64,000 bases of DNA, from positions 5,332,001 through 5,396,000 of the forward strand of contig NZ_CP113068.1 of NCBI RefSeq assembly GCF_026625885.1, written 5' to 3'. A model generated the notes under the pieces. That model was not told the DNA's origin. It did not search any database and was given only the letters and a program-made list of their open reading frames with translations. Source of the stretch: Roseateles sp. SL47. Its GTDB lineage: Bacteria > Pseudomonadota > Gammaproteobacteria > Burkholderiales > Burkholderiaceae_C. Shown piece after piece: positions 7,812 to 16,525 of this stretch; position 1 is the stretch's first letter; each line of letters starts with the position of its first letter. Made by a program: the position numbers and the translations under genes.

Positions 7812-9008
7812 CGAAGCTGGCCGCCAGGCCCCTCATCTCCCGCTTTGCGGGCTCAGCGGGCGCACCTCGCCCTTGGCGGCGCTCAATGCGCCGGCTCATG
7901 GGCGGCCAGCCACACCAGCCGCTTGACGTTGTAGGCCACGCACTGGAGCGTGATCGCCAGTTCATTGCGAGCCAGCGTCGTGGCCCGCACCACCTTGCCA
8001 CCCAACTGCTGCAGGCCCGCGAACACGTGCTCGCCTCTGGCCCGGATGCGGTTGATGGCCGTGTTGCGTGCATCCAGCCGCTGACGCTTCTGCTGCCCAG
8101 GCCGGGCTCTTCTGCCGATGCCGTCTCGCAGTTGCTGCTCTCGCAGCAGGTCCCGGTTGGCCTGGCTGTCATAGCCCCGGTCGGCCAGCACGCGTTTGCC
8201 GGTGTTGCTGGGGTCCAGCACGTCCTTCAAGGTCTGGCCGTCGTCCACATTGGCCGGCGTGACCTTGATCTTGCGGATGAGCTTGTAGCGCGCGTCGCTG
8301 TTGGCATGCACCTTGTCGCCGTAGTGGCTCTTGCCGTGCTTCTTCGTCCAGCGGGCGGCGCGGTCGGTGTGGCGCAGCTTCTTGGAGGACCAGCCCTCAG
8401 GGGCCTGCCCTTCATTGAGCGCTTCGCGCTCCTCGCTCTTGGTGTGCGTGACCGGCGCCTGCACGATGCTGGCGTCCACGATCTGCCCGCCTCGCGGGAT
8501 GTAGCCGTGAGCCTGCAGTTGCTGGCTGACGGCCTCGAAGATGGCCCTCCCGCCCAGGCCACCCTGGGCCAGTTGCTGCTTGAAGCGCCACAGCGTGCGT
8601 GCGTCCGGGATGTGCAGCTCGCCTGCAAGCCGGCAAAAGTGCTGGAAGCTCATGCGGTCCAGCACCTGGTACTCGCACTCCTCGTCGCTCAAGTTGTACA
8701 GCGACTGGATGAACACCAGCCGCACCATGATCTCGGTGGAGTACGGCGGGCGGCCACCCTTGCTGCGGTCGGGCCGTGGGCAGGCTGCCTCCACCTGAGC
8801 TGCAACTGCTGCGAAGTCCACCAGTTCGTCCATCGCCGCGAGGTTGGCGATGAAGCTGCCCATCTTCTCCTGACGTCGGTCCTGAACGAATAGGTCAGAT
8901 GAAGCCTGGCGGCGCCAGAAGGCCGAGGGCTTGATGCGGGGTGTGATCATGGCCTGTATGGTGACCGATTCCGGTGTCAGGTGTGAGAGAGGTTTTGAGA
9001 AGTGCCCC
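7721..9008 (-). mobile_element. Complete IS5-type insertion sequence
   Basis: The element is about 1.29 kb with one transposase gene. The ends form imperfect inverted repeats: GGGACTTCTCATAACC on the plus strand at 7721 and GGGGCACTTCTCAAAACC on the minus strand at 9008. The left boundary coincides with the point where Rhs homology stops. No clear target duplication could be read, so the exact ends are uncertain by a few bases. A deleted second copy lies in the opposite orientation at 24888-25580. Confidence 0.8.
7883..8950 (-). CDS. IS5 family transposase
   Basis: This 355-residue DDE transposase appears intact. The N-terminal DUF772-type region (LYNLSDEECEYQVLDRMSFQ) is followed by the catalytic DDE: Asp in QIVDASIVQ, Asp in VLADRGYDSQ and Glu in RARGEHVFAGLQQ. 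ATG 8950 (MITPRIKPSAFWRRQ) matches the start of the second copy. The longer frame from 9010 runs into the terminal repeat. Confidence 0.92.
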   Translation of the reverse strand: MITPRIKPSAFWRRQASSDLFVQDRRQEKMGSFIANLAAMDELVDFAAVAAQVEAACPRPDRSKGGRPPYSTEIMVRLVFIQSLYNLSDEECEYQVLDRMSFQHFCRLAGELHIPDARTLWRFKQQLAQGGLGGRAIFEAVSQQLQAHGYIPRGGQIVDASIVQAPVTHTKSEEREALNEGQAPEGWSSKKLRHTDRAARWTKKHGKSHYGDKVHANSDARYKLIRKIKVTPANVDDGQTLKDVLDPSNTGKRVLADRGYDSQANRDLLREQQLRDGIGRRARPGQQKRQRLDARNTAINRIRARGEHVFAGLQQLGGKVVRATTLARNELAITLQCVAYNVKRLVWLAAHEPAH

Positions 9009-9178
9009 ATAAGCTGAACACTGTGGATGGCGACGCGATACGCTGGAATACTTTACTCTGAGCGTCATGTAGATTCCGAAAATAAGACTTCAGAATCTGC
9101 GGGCGATTTACGACTGGATCCTGTCAGTTAGTTATGGGACGCTATTTTGGAAGCTGATCCAATTCGCAATTGGGTGAA

Positions 9179-9571
9179 TTAAAGCCACTTGCCCTTTGCC
9201 TGTGTTAGTTTAGGGAAATGAAGTTTTTTCGCTTTCGCGATTGCGACGCCGATTTCATCGCCAAGAGCGCATATGTCCAATATAACCTGACCGATCTCAT
9301 CCTCTTGATGGGCGAAAAAAGTAGTATCCCCGCAGGCATCAGAAGTATCTAGCGGACTTTTCACCTCCGACTTTTCAATCCCTCGACCCAAGCCGAACCG
9401 CAGTACCGAAGTTGTGTCTTGAAAATAATATTTACTCAGCCCATCCTTCGAAGCGCCAAAAATGTCTACGCCCGCAAAAACGATCGGCTCTACGCTTGGC
9501 ATTGTTTGATCGACATCTGCATACGCTATTCTGAAGTAGGTCACTCCGACCTCAAGAGAGTTCGCGTTCAT
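9179..9571 (-). CDS. Hypothetical protein, candidate immunity for the Rhs tip
   Basis: This is a 130-residue acidic soluble protein that I do not recognise. It lies 57 bases after the Rhs gene with the cysteine-rich tip, on the same strand, and has a near-perfect ribosome binding site (TAAGGAGGT) before ATG 9571. Its AT content is higher than that of the surrounding genes, as is usual for toxin tips and immunity genes. Small size, position and composition make it the likely cognate immunity protein; there is no domain evidence. Confidence 0.6.
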   Translation of the reverse strand: MNANSLEVGVTYFRIAYADVDQTMPSVEPIVFAGVDIFGASKDGLSKYYFQDTTSVLRFGLGRGIEKSEVKSPLDTSDACGDTTFFAHQEDEIGQVILDICALGDEIGVAIAKAKKLHFPKLTQAKGKWL

Positions 9572-9628
9572 TGCTACCTCCTTACAATAAAATTAATAGC
9601 TAATGGCAAAAACATAATGCTTGCTAGA

Positions 9629-11338
9629 TTATGGAAACACTCGTATGGGCCTGAAAGGAACCCATATTGGATTGTGTGCCGGAGAGGCTTCATTGGGTGG
9701 CACTGGTCGCTCCAGACGAGGGTCATAACTCTGCGGAGGTGACATCATGTCTTTCAAGCGATCAAACCATGAACGTTCGGGCGGACAGTTTTTTTCCTCC
9801 TTACATGCACAGTTTATTATCCTTTCGATTTCCACGTTCTTTTGGCCAGTTACCGGATCATATTCCTTTGTTCTGACCACGTTTTGGACATAACATGCAT
9901 CGACATTTTCTGAGGTGCCACATTTTGCGCTGCAAACTTGTAAATCAAGTTTGGTGCAGCTTGCATTTTTGGAATTGGGGGCCAACCCCTTAATATCGAT
10001 TAATGACAACGGGTCCGCATTCACGTATGCAAATGTGTTGACCCCGGCCTGTAACCCGACAGGGTCAGATTGGACATACCTTCCAAGAGAGGAGTCGTAA
10101 TCCCTAAAGTAGTTGTAATTGAGCCCGGTCTCTCCGTCAAAGTACTGCCCCGGAAAGCGCAAGGCGAATGCCACCGCAGCCAGCCCTGACGGCGCCGGCG
10201 CGGGTTCCGCCGCCGTGGACCCAAACGGCTCCGCGATCCACCGCCAGCGCTCCGCCCCGGACTGGTCCACCAGGATTCTGGGCGCCCCGAGGTGATCCGC
10301 ATAGCTGAAGAACACATCGTTGCTGTTGACCGGGCCCAGCACGACCAACGGCTGCCCGTTGAACCACACCACCTCCTGCACCGCTGTGCCGTCGGCTGCG
10401 TATTCCCCCAGCAGCTCCGGGCTGGAGTCGTACACAAACACCCGTGCTTGATCCGGCACAGCCGCATTGGACTTGCTCACCCGCTGCCCGCCGGCGTCAT
10501 AGCTGTAGAACGTGGTCTGCCCCGCCTTGGTGATCGCTGTCAGCCGGTTGTCCAGGCTGTACACCGCGCTGTTGTACATCGCGGTGTCGGCAATGGTGTT
10601 GCCCGCCGCGTCGTAGCTCATGCTGCGCACCGGGTTGCTGATCTGCTCCAGCCGGTTGCTGGTGGCTGAGGTCGTGTAGGCGCGGCTGCTCCCGTTCAGG
10701 GTCACCTGCGTGCGGTTGCCATTGGCGTCATACCCGATGGTCCAGCTCTGGGCGGGTGTGCTGATGGTGGTCAGCCTCCCCAGTTCGTCATACCCGAAGT
10801 TCTGCTCCAGCGCCTGCGTGGCGGCCGTGGCCTGCCCCGTGGTCGCATCCAGATGGGTGTAACTGATGATCCGGTTGGCGGCGTCATACCGCAGGTCCCG
10901 CACCACGCCGTTCAAGGGGTAGCGCACCAGGCGGCCGTAGGTGTCAAACACCCGCTCATAGGCCTGCGTGCCACTGGCCATGTGCATCAGCCAGCTGCGC
11001 GCCGGCCCGAAGGCTTGCCACTGGATCTGGCTGATCAGCGGTTGGCCCGGGGAGACGGTGTCAGTGGCAAGGCTGATGCCCTTGAGCTGCCCCGCCTCGT
11101 AGCTGAAAGTCACCACCCGCCCCGAGGGATAGGTGAGGCGGGTGACGTGGTTGGCTGCATCGTAGGCATAGCGGGTGGTGAGAGCCACCGTGCCCACCGT
11201 CTGGATGCGGGTGATCACCCGGCCATGGGCGTCATAGCCGTATTGCGTGCTGCCCGTGGGGAAGGTGGCGGTGGTCAGGCGGCCGACGCCGTAGCCATAC
11301 ACCCCGCCGGACTGGTCGTAGGTCCAGCCGTAGGTCAC
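9629..11338 (-). CDS. Rhs protein, C-terminal part with core and cysteine-rich toxin tip (3' part of a frameshifted gene)
   Basis: This is a 569-codon frame of YD repeats (YGYDAHGRVITRIQTV, YAYDAANHVTRLTYPSG and others). The conserved Rhs core SDPVGLQAGVNTFAYV follows, then a unique 117-residue tip with seven Cys residues (pattern around CSAKCGTSENVDAC and CACKEEKNC). The frame begins at a GTG that overlaps the stop of the upstream frame by four bases, with no ribosome binding site. YD-repeat homology runs straight across that junction, so this is best read as the 3' part of one gene that lost a single base in a C-run near 11340. The tip chemistry is unknown. Confidence 0.82.
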   Translation of the reverse strand: MTYGWTYDQSGGVYGYGVGRLTTATFPTGSTQYGYDAHGRVITRIQTVGTVALTTRYAYDAANHVTRLTYPSGRVVTFSYEAGQLKGISLATDTVSPGQPLISQIQWQAFGPARSWLMHMASGTQAYERVFDTYGRLVRYPLNGVVRDLRYDAANRIISYTHLDATTGQATAATQALEQNFGYDELGRLTTISTPAQSWTIGYDANGNRTQVTLNGSSRAYTTSATSNRLEQISNPVRSMSYDAAGNTIADTAMYNSAVYSLDNRLTAITKAGQTTFYSYDAGGQRVSKSNAAVPDQARVFVYDSSPELLGEYAADGTAVQEVVWFNGQPLVVLGPVNSNDVFFSYADHLGAPRILVDQSGAERWRWIAEPFGSTAAEPAPAPSGLAAVAFALRFPGQYFDGETGLNYNYFRDYDSSLGRYVQSDPVGLQAGVNTFAYVNADPLSLIDIKGLAPNSKNASCTKLDLQVCSAKCGTSENVDACYVQNVVRTKEYDPVTGQKNVEIERIINCACKEEKNCPPERSWFDRLKDMMSPPQSYDPRLERPVPPNEASPAHNPIWVPFRPIRVFP

Positions 11339-11970
11339 CGAGGCTTGCCGGCCTTGGTGAAGCTCACCGAGGTGGGGCGGTTCAGGGCGTCATAGGTGTA
11401 GGTGGCCAGCACGCCGCGGCTGTCGGTGCGGGTGAGCAGGTTGCCGGCCGCGTCATAGGTGCTGTTGGCCACGCCCGTGTCCGGGCTGCTGAGCTGAGTC
11501 AGGTCCCCCAGGCCGTTGCGCTGGTATTGGGTGACCAGGCTGCGAGGGTCGGTCACCTGGCTCACCTGGTCCTGACCATCGTGGCTGAGCGCCGTGACGC
11601 CGTTCCTGGCATCGGTGCTGGTCTTGAGCCGGTCCAGGGTGTCGTAGGCGTTCTGGGTGGTGAAGCCGAAGCCGGTCGCGCCCTTGGCCTTGACCACCTT
11701 GGTAAGGTTGCCCTTGGCGTCGTATTCATAGTCGGTCACCGGGGCGGGCGAGACTGGTGGGGGTGGCAGCGTGGCGGCATGGGCCATGCCGGCTGTGCCC
11801 GCCAAGGTGGCGGTGATGGCCGCCATCACCGCCACTGTGGCGCGGGCGGTCCTTGCGGTCCAGGCCAGGGCTGGTTGATGTGTCGGAGGCACCGCGTGCA
11901 CCGCCTGAACCGCGTGCGCCGGGCGCGCGTGTCCTTGGGGAACTTGGCCCCTGTTCTTCTCCCTCATCAT
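11335..11970 (-). CDS. Rhs protein, N-terminal part with its own signal peptide (5' part of a frameshifted gene)
   Basis: ATG 11970 has GGAG five bases upstream. The product starts with a basic/Pro-rich stretch, then a Sec-type signal segment (VAVMAAITATLAGTAGMAHA) and a short Pro linker. YD repeats then begin at VTDYEYDAKGNLTKVVKAKG. The frame stops at TFTKAGKPR-like sequence around 11340, exactly where the next frame takes over. Translation to the 9629 stop would need one extra base. The upstream Rhs gene ends three bases before this start, so the two genes form an operon. Whether the break is a mutation, a programmed shift or a sequencing error cannot be told here. Confidence 0.75.
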   Translation of the reverse strand: MMREKNRGQVPQGHARPAHAVQAVHAVPPTHQPALAWTARTARATVAVMAAITATLAGTAGMAHAATLPPPPVSPAPVTDYEYDAKGNLTKVVKAKGATGFGFTTQNAYDTLDRLKTSTDARNGVTALSHDGQDQVSQVTDPRSLVTQYQRNGLGDLTQLSSPDTGVANSTYDAAGNLLTRTDSRGVLATYTYDALNRPTSVSFTKAGKPR

Positions 11971-11972
11971 CC

Positions 11973-14459
11973 TCACTCCGCGCCTGTGGTTTGTTGTGTG
12001 CGGCTGAGCGCGTCAAACACGCGGCCCAGGTTGCGCTGCAGGGCCCCGCTGGGGTCTTGCACCGCCTCATTGACCCGGTTGCCCCGCTGGTCCAGCGTGT
12101 ACTGGATGCGGTTGCCCAGGTTGTCGGCCACGGCCACCAGACGGTGGGCGTCGTCGTAGTCGTAGCTCACCGTGCTGCCGTCGGGCTGCGTGACTTGCTT
12201 GAGCAAGCCGGTGGGCCAGTAGGCATAACTCGTGGTCTGGTCCGCCTGGGTCACCGAGGTGAGGCGGGAGCGGACGTCGTAGGTGTAGACCGTGCTGATG
12301 CCGTTGGCATCGACCATCTCCAGCAGCTTGCCCAGGGCGTTGTAGCGCAGGTAGTTGGTGACGTGGCCGGCAGCGTTGGTGCTGCTCTTGAGGTCACCGA
12401 TCCAGTGATCAGCCGTGGTGTCGGCGTAATACTCGTTGGTGGTGGTCTTGCCCAGCGGGTCGGTCTCGGTCAGGACATGGCCGGTGGCATCGTAGGTCCA
12501 GGTCCAGACGCGGGCTGGGACGCCGGTTTGGGCCACCGCGTTGAAGCCTTGCGCACCGTTGGGGTCTGTGGTGGCTTGTTCGACGCGTTTGCACAGTACA
12601 ACGATCAGACTGTTGTCGGGCAACTTGGCTGTCGAAGGAGCACAGATAGCGACTGCGTTGCCATTGGTTGGATCCGGCTGGCCGTTGTATACAAGCGTGG
12701 TGACTCGATTAGGTTCGGCAATGCGGACCTGTTTGCGCCAGACCGGGTGCCACAAAGAACTGACCTTGCGAGCACCAGCAGGCAATGCCGCATTGGCGAC
12801 CAGTACCGTGCTGCAAGTGGCACCACTGGCCAATCCCTCCACGCGGGAAGACTCAGCTTTTCGTCCACTCACGAATGAATGGCAGGACTGAAGGCCATTC
12901 GCATTGATGCGGCGCGTGATATTACCCTCCCCGTCACGGTCGTATTGCCACGTCGCTGGCGAAGACCCAGAGCCTGAAGGCTGCACGCGGCTGCCCATGA
13001 ACGTAGCGCCTTCCAACTGAGTACTGGTCAAAGTCTCCTCGTAACCGTCGGGGCCGTGGAGCTTCGCCACCGTTGGTTGCGTGAAGGCCAGGGTCCGGTA
13101 GAGGTAGCTGCTAGTGAGCGTATCCACCGCCGTCACGGCAGGTGCCTGCGTCCATTCAACGGACCACTGCTCGCCACCAGTCCCAGTCCTGGTCGATATC
13201 GCTCGGCCTTCGCTGTCATAGCCATAGCGTCCGTACACGGACCCAGCCTCATCAATCAACGCGCTGATTAACCAAGGCTTGTCGCTTACCTCATACTTGT
13301 ATTGGCGGGAGGTTTGGTCTGGGTACCCAATGGCTGTAAGCTGGCCTTTTGCGTCATAGCTGAACGCATACACGCTCCCGGCAGGATCGGTCATCGATGC
13401 GGCGCGCATGGTGCCAACCTCCGTTGGATCCGCTTCGTAGGAAAAACTGACCTGCCTTCCGGAGTCGTCCTTGATGCCTTGCAACACTGTGACGATCCCG
13501 CTGCCCAAGGGCACATTGGCCCAGATGTAGGACAACTTACGACCATCGATATAGGACACCGACGCACCGTAATGCCCACGCACCTCACCTGCAGGAAGGT
13601 AATTCTCAATGGCTTCGGCGCCAGTGTCGTAGTACCAGTAGCTTCCTGCCCCGTTGGACTTGGGTTGGAGATCCCGCTCAATCTGGCTGTAGGCCAAGCC
13701 ATCTTTTCTGAATGTTCTCCAAGTGCCGTCCGGCCGTAGGAAAAGATTTCCCTCAGCGTTGTCTACCATCTGGCTATAGAGCCGAACCTTATGGTGATTG
13801 GTGACCCATAACGGCCCCAGGCCAGGCTGGGTGACTCGGCTCAGTCGATGGTCGAGACTCTCATGGATATAGCTGTAGCTGGCAGTGACGCTGTATCCGC
13901 GTCCCCAGCTAACCAGTTGTTCCGTCTGGTGCTTGAGCCCGTCCAGTGGCGTAATGGGGTTCCCCACTGAGCGGTAATTTTCAGGGTTGCACTTGTCGCA
14001 TGGCGTCTTGTCTTGATGATAGACGTAGACGCACTTCCCCTGGGAAGCCACATAAGTGGACCCTCTTGCGGCACCACAAACCAATGCGAGCCCAAACCAC
14101 CCCTGCCATGGTGTGAACTCCAATGGATGGTCATTTTCGTAGGTGTGCTCAGTGTCGTAGTGGGTGACCGTGCAGTAGATGATTGGTGGGGGGCCTGGCC
14201 ACCTCACCTCGCAGGGACCGAGCGTAGCCCGGACGTCATGCCAGTAGGTCCGGTCGGACTTGTCGACGTAGTTGAGCTTCGGCTGCAGGAAGGCCCAGTA
14301 GGCGTCGATGAATGCCTGTGCGCTGGGGTAGCACTCCCTGTAGTCTGTGTATAGCGTGTTATTGATGCACCAACGATCTGAGTAGGTTTCGGCGGACACC
14401 TTGGATGACAGCCCCCCAAAGAGGGCCAACAACATCATCAACCTCAAGATCCATCGCAT
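11973..14459 (-). CDS. Sec-exported RHS/YD-repeat protein without toxin tip
   Basis: This 828-residue protein starts at ATG 14459, preceded by GGGGGAG. It has a clear signal peptide (RWILRLMMLLALFGGLSSKVSA) and a cysteine-containing N-terminal domain of about 150 residues. A DUF6531-like entry motif follows (CNPENYRSVGNPITPLDG), then YD repeats to the end (TYDVRSRLTSVTQADQTTSY). It stops in the middle of what would normally be a continuous repeat shell and has no core or tip. There is no PAAR, VgrG or other type VI feature, so export by Sec is expected. It probably acts together with the second Rhs gene immediately downstream. Confidence 0.85.
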   Translation of the reverse strand: MRWILRLMMLLALFGGLSSKVSAETYSDRWCINNTLYTDYRECYPSAQAFIDAYWAFLQPKLNYVDKSDRTYWHDVRATLGPCEVRWPGPPPIIYCTVTHYDTEHTYENDHPLEFTPWQGWFGLALVCGAARGSTYVASQGKCVYVYHQDKTPCDKCNPENYRSVGNPITPLDGLKHQTEQLVSWGRGYSVTASYSYIHESLDHRLSRVTQPGLGPLWVTNHHKVRLYSQMVDNAEGNLFLRPDGTWRTFRKDGLAYSQIERDLQPKSNGAGSYWYYDTGAEAIENYLPAGEVRGHYGASVSYIDGRKLSYIWANVPLGSGIVTVLQGIKDDSGRQVSFSYEADPTEVGTMRAASMTDPAGSVYAFSYDAKGQLTAIGYPDQTSRQYKYEVSDKPWLISALIDEAGSVYGRYGYDSEGRAISTRTGTGGEQWSVEWTQAPAVTAVDTLTSSYLYRTLAFTQPTVAKLHGPDGYEETLTSTQLEGATFMGSRVQPSGSGSSPATWQYDRDGEGNITRRINANGLQSCHSFVSGRKAESSRVEGLASGATCSTVLVANAALPAGARKVSSLWHPVWRKQVRIAEPNRVTTLVYNGQPDPTNGNAVAICAPSTAKLPDNSLIVVLCKRVEQATTDPNGAQGFNAVAQTGVPARVWTWTYDATGHVLTETDPLGKTTTNEYYADTTADHWIGDLKSSTNAAGHVTNYLRYNALGKLLEMVDANGISTVYTYDVRSRLTSVTQADQTTSYAYWPTGLLKQVTQPDGSTVSYDYDDAHRLVAVADNLGNRIQYTLDQRGNRVNEAVQDPSGALQRNLGRVFDALSRTQQTTGAE

Positions 14460-15112
14460 CTGCAACTCCCCCGGTCCTTACCGGCTTGCTGGTAACCATG
14501 AGCGGCGGGCGCCGCATCTTCGAAGGGGAGTTCAGTGCTTTGTAGCACTGCCAATGCTCAACAACCTCGCCGAACTGTGCGAGTGCTTATGCTTGCGTCG
14601 TCGCATGTCATTTCGCATGCGATCTGGCGCCCTCCCTTTGATGCAAGTGTTGCAGAAGTGACCCCAGCTCACCTCTTCAGCTTGCTGACACCGAGCGATA
14701 TTCGCCCACAATGTGTAGACACGTTTAGTTTCGTGAAGCGGCCCTATCCTTGTCCAGCGAGGCCGACATCGCTCACGTCACAGTCACAACCAGACATCAT
14801 CTGCATCGCACCCACAACAAGCTAGGGCAATCCTCTACGCCCCATCGCACGCTGGCGCAACCTCCGCTTCACCAGTCAGGTAAAGTCGCGCCCCTGGACA
14901 GACGGTGCCATCGAGCCCGCCCAGTTCGAGGGAGGAAACCAATGAAGTACACAGTCATCCGCCGATCTGGCGCCCGAGCCGGTCTTGTCAGGCCCCGACG
15001 GGCACACTGACCCGCCATTGCGGCGTCCAGCTGCAAGCCATCCCGGCTTGCTCGTCGTTGTCGGACTTTGCTCCGCTCGCCTTTTGTGCTGTACCCGCAT
15101 CGGTCCCACGCG
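14460..15112. other. Intergenic region between divergent Rhs and secretion operons
   Basis: No convincing gene is present in about 650 bases. A 7-bp inverted repeat (CAGTGCT-TTGT-AGCACTG) lies at 14533-14550 upstream of the Rhs start. The region must hold the promoters of both divergent operons, but no confident -35/-10 pair was identified. Confidence 0.5.
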
Positions 15113-15913
15113 ATGCGTTTCTCCCTCTCCGCACTTTCCCCTTCGTTGCCCTTGTCCGACGAGGTGCGCCGTCGCCTGAACCAACCGTGGGTCATCGTCG
15201 CGGTGCTCTTGCTGCCGCCATTACTGGCTGCCTCTGTCTACTTCGCCTTGGCTCGCGCAGAACGCACCACCGAAGCCAAGGCCCGCGCGCTGCAAGCCCA
15301 GATCAAACAGCGGCTCGCCCAGCTCGGCAGCGCCCCCGCCACTGCGAACACCCCCTACGCGGAGCTTCTCCCCGTAGAACCCTACCCGGTGGCGCGGGCC
15401 GTTGAACACTTGCGCGCCGCCGCCCAGTCCCAAGCCGTCAACGTGGTGACCCTCAGTGCCAATGAGCGTGCAGCCACGCCCGCAACCATGGGCCGTGTCA
15501 CCTTGGACTTCACACTGCGTGGCGGCTACGTGGCCATCAAGGCCGTCCTCAATGAGTTGCTGGCTCGTGATGCACAGCGCGTCGTGCTCCAGCAATTGAG
15601 TCTGCGCCGCTCCGCCGTCAATCCAACGTTGGGCGCCCCCACGAGCAGTGCCGATCTGGAGGCGCAGGTCTCGGTCAACTGGCTGCATCGGCCCCTGGCT
15701 GCCGGTAACGCGGTGGGACTTTCGAAGCCAGCCACCAATGCGTCACCGCCGCCAGCGGCTGCCTCTGCTGCAAGTGCCCAGCCAGCACCGCTGCCCGCCA
15801 AACCAACAGCATCGTCGGCCTCCACGGCATCGCTGCCTTCGACCCCGTCGTCGGCTGCCTCAGCAGCTGTCCGCACTTCGCGCCCCTCATCCACCAACGC
15901 CGGAAGGTCCTGA
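15113..15913 (+). CDS. PilO/GspM-like inner-membrane assembly protein
   Basis: This 266-residue protein has a single transmembrane helix at about residues 27-47 and a short coiled-coil. A ferredoxin-like periplasmic domain of PilO/GspM type follows (PVARAVEHLRAAAQ, VTLDFTLRGGYVAIKAVLNE). The tail is low in complexity (Pro/Ala/Ser). I chose ATG 15113 because upstream codons add no homology. It is the first gene of a ten-gene coupled operon. With the PilN-like and PilP-like products it should form the periplasmic alignment frame between platform and secretin. Confidence 0.7.
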   Translation: MRFSLSALSPSLPLSDEVRRRLNQPWVIVAVLLLPPLLAASVYFALARAERTTEAKARALQAQIKQRLAQLGSAPATANTPYAELLPVEPYPVARAVEHLRAAAQSQAVNVVTLSANERAATPATMGRVTLDFTLRGGYVAIKAVLNELLARDAQRVVLQQLSLRRSAVNPTLGAPTSSADLEAQVSVNWLHRPLAAGNAVGLSKPATNASPPPAAASAASAQPAPLPAKPTASSASTASLPSTPSSAASAAVRTSRPSSTNAGRS

Positions 15914-15916
15914 GCC

Positions 15917-16525
15917 ATGCCCTCCGCGTCGCCGTCGCCAGAAGTGCCCACCAAAGGTCTTCGTCCCGCCCTGCGCTGGACGCTCGGCCTGACTGCGGCC
16001 GCCACGGCCTGGGCGCTCCTGTCGCCTGCCGACGGCAATGTGACACCCGCAGCCAGCACCCCGGCGACCAACAAGGACCGAGCGCCCGCAGACTCACTCG
16101 CGCCCCCACCTGCATCCACAGCCGGGAACTCCACAGCCGGAAATCGAAAGCCCACCGGAGCTCCGCCTCCACCAATACCCGGCCGCTTGCCGGAGCTGGC
16201 CCTGGAAGCCGCAGACCGCGATCCGTTCATGATCCCGGCCCCGCCGCCCCCGCCTGCTGCGCCACCGCCGCCCCCACCTCCCCCGCCGCCAGCCCCAACG
16301 GCACCACCGCTCAATTACCGCTATCTGGGTTCCATGGTGGACCCCGAGGGCGCCCGCAAGGTCTACCTCGCCCGCGCCGACAAGGATGTGCTGGTGGAGG
16401 CAGGCACACGCCTGGAAGAAGGCTACCGGGTGGAAGCCATCACGGACGACGAGATCCGCCTCATCTACGAACCTCTGCAGCAGCGAACGGTCATCCGCAT
16501 CCCGCCCGCGCAGCCCACGCCTTGA
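15917..16525 (+). CDS. PilP/GspC-like periplasmic linker protein
   Basis: This 202-residue protein has one N-terminal hydrophobic segment (LGLTAAATAWALLSP) and a long Pro/Ala/Thr-rich linker containing a run of prolines at about residues 108-126. A small C-terminal beta domain follows (LNYRYLGSMVDPEGARKVYL and GYRVEAITDDEIRLIYEP). This architecture matches PilP/GspC HR-domain proteins that connect the inner-membrane frame with the secretin. It starts three bases after the PilO-like stop and overlaps the secretin start by four bases. Confidence 0.65.
   Translation: MPSASPSPEVPTKGLRPALRWTLGLTAAATAWALLSPADGNVTPAASTPATNKDRAPADSLAPPPASTAGNSTAGNRKPTGAPPPPIPGRLPELALEAADRDPFMIPAPPPPPAAPPPPPPPPPPAPTAPPLNYRYLGSMVDPEGARKVYLARADKDVLVEAGTRLEEGYRVEAITDDEIRLIYEPLQQRTVIRIPPAQPTP

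Noticed and set aside
9629..14459. Type VI secretion association of the Rhs genes
   Set aside because: No PAAR, VgrG, EagR or tss gene is present and both Rhs genes start with Sec signal peptides.
14869..15195. Minus-strand open frame upstream of the secretion operon
   Set aside because: Arg/Gly-rich shadow sequence with no start signal or similarity; overlaps the PilO-like start.
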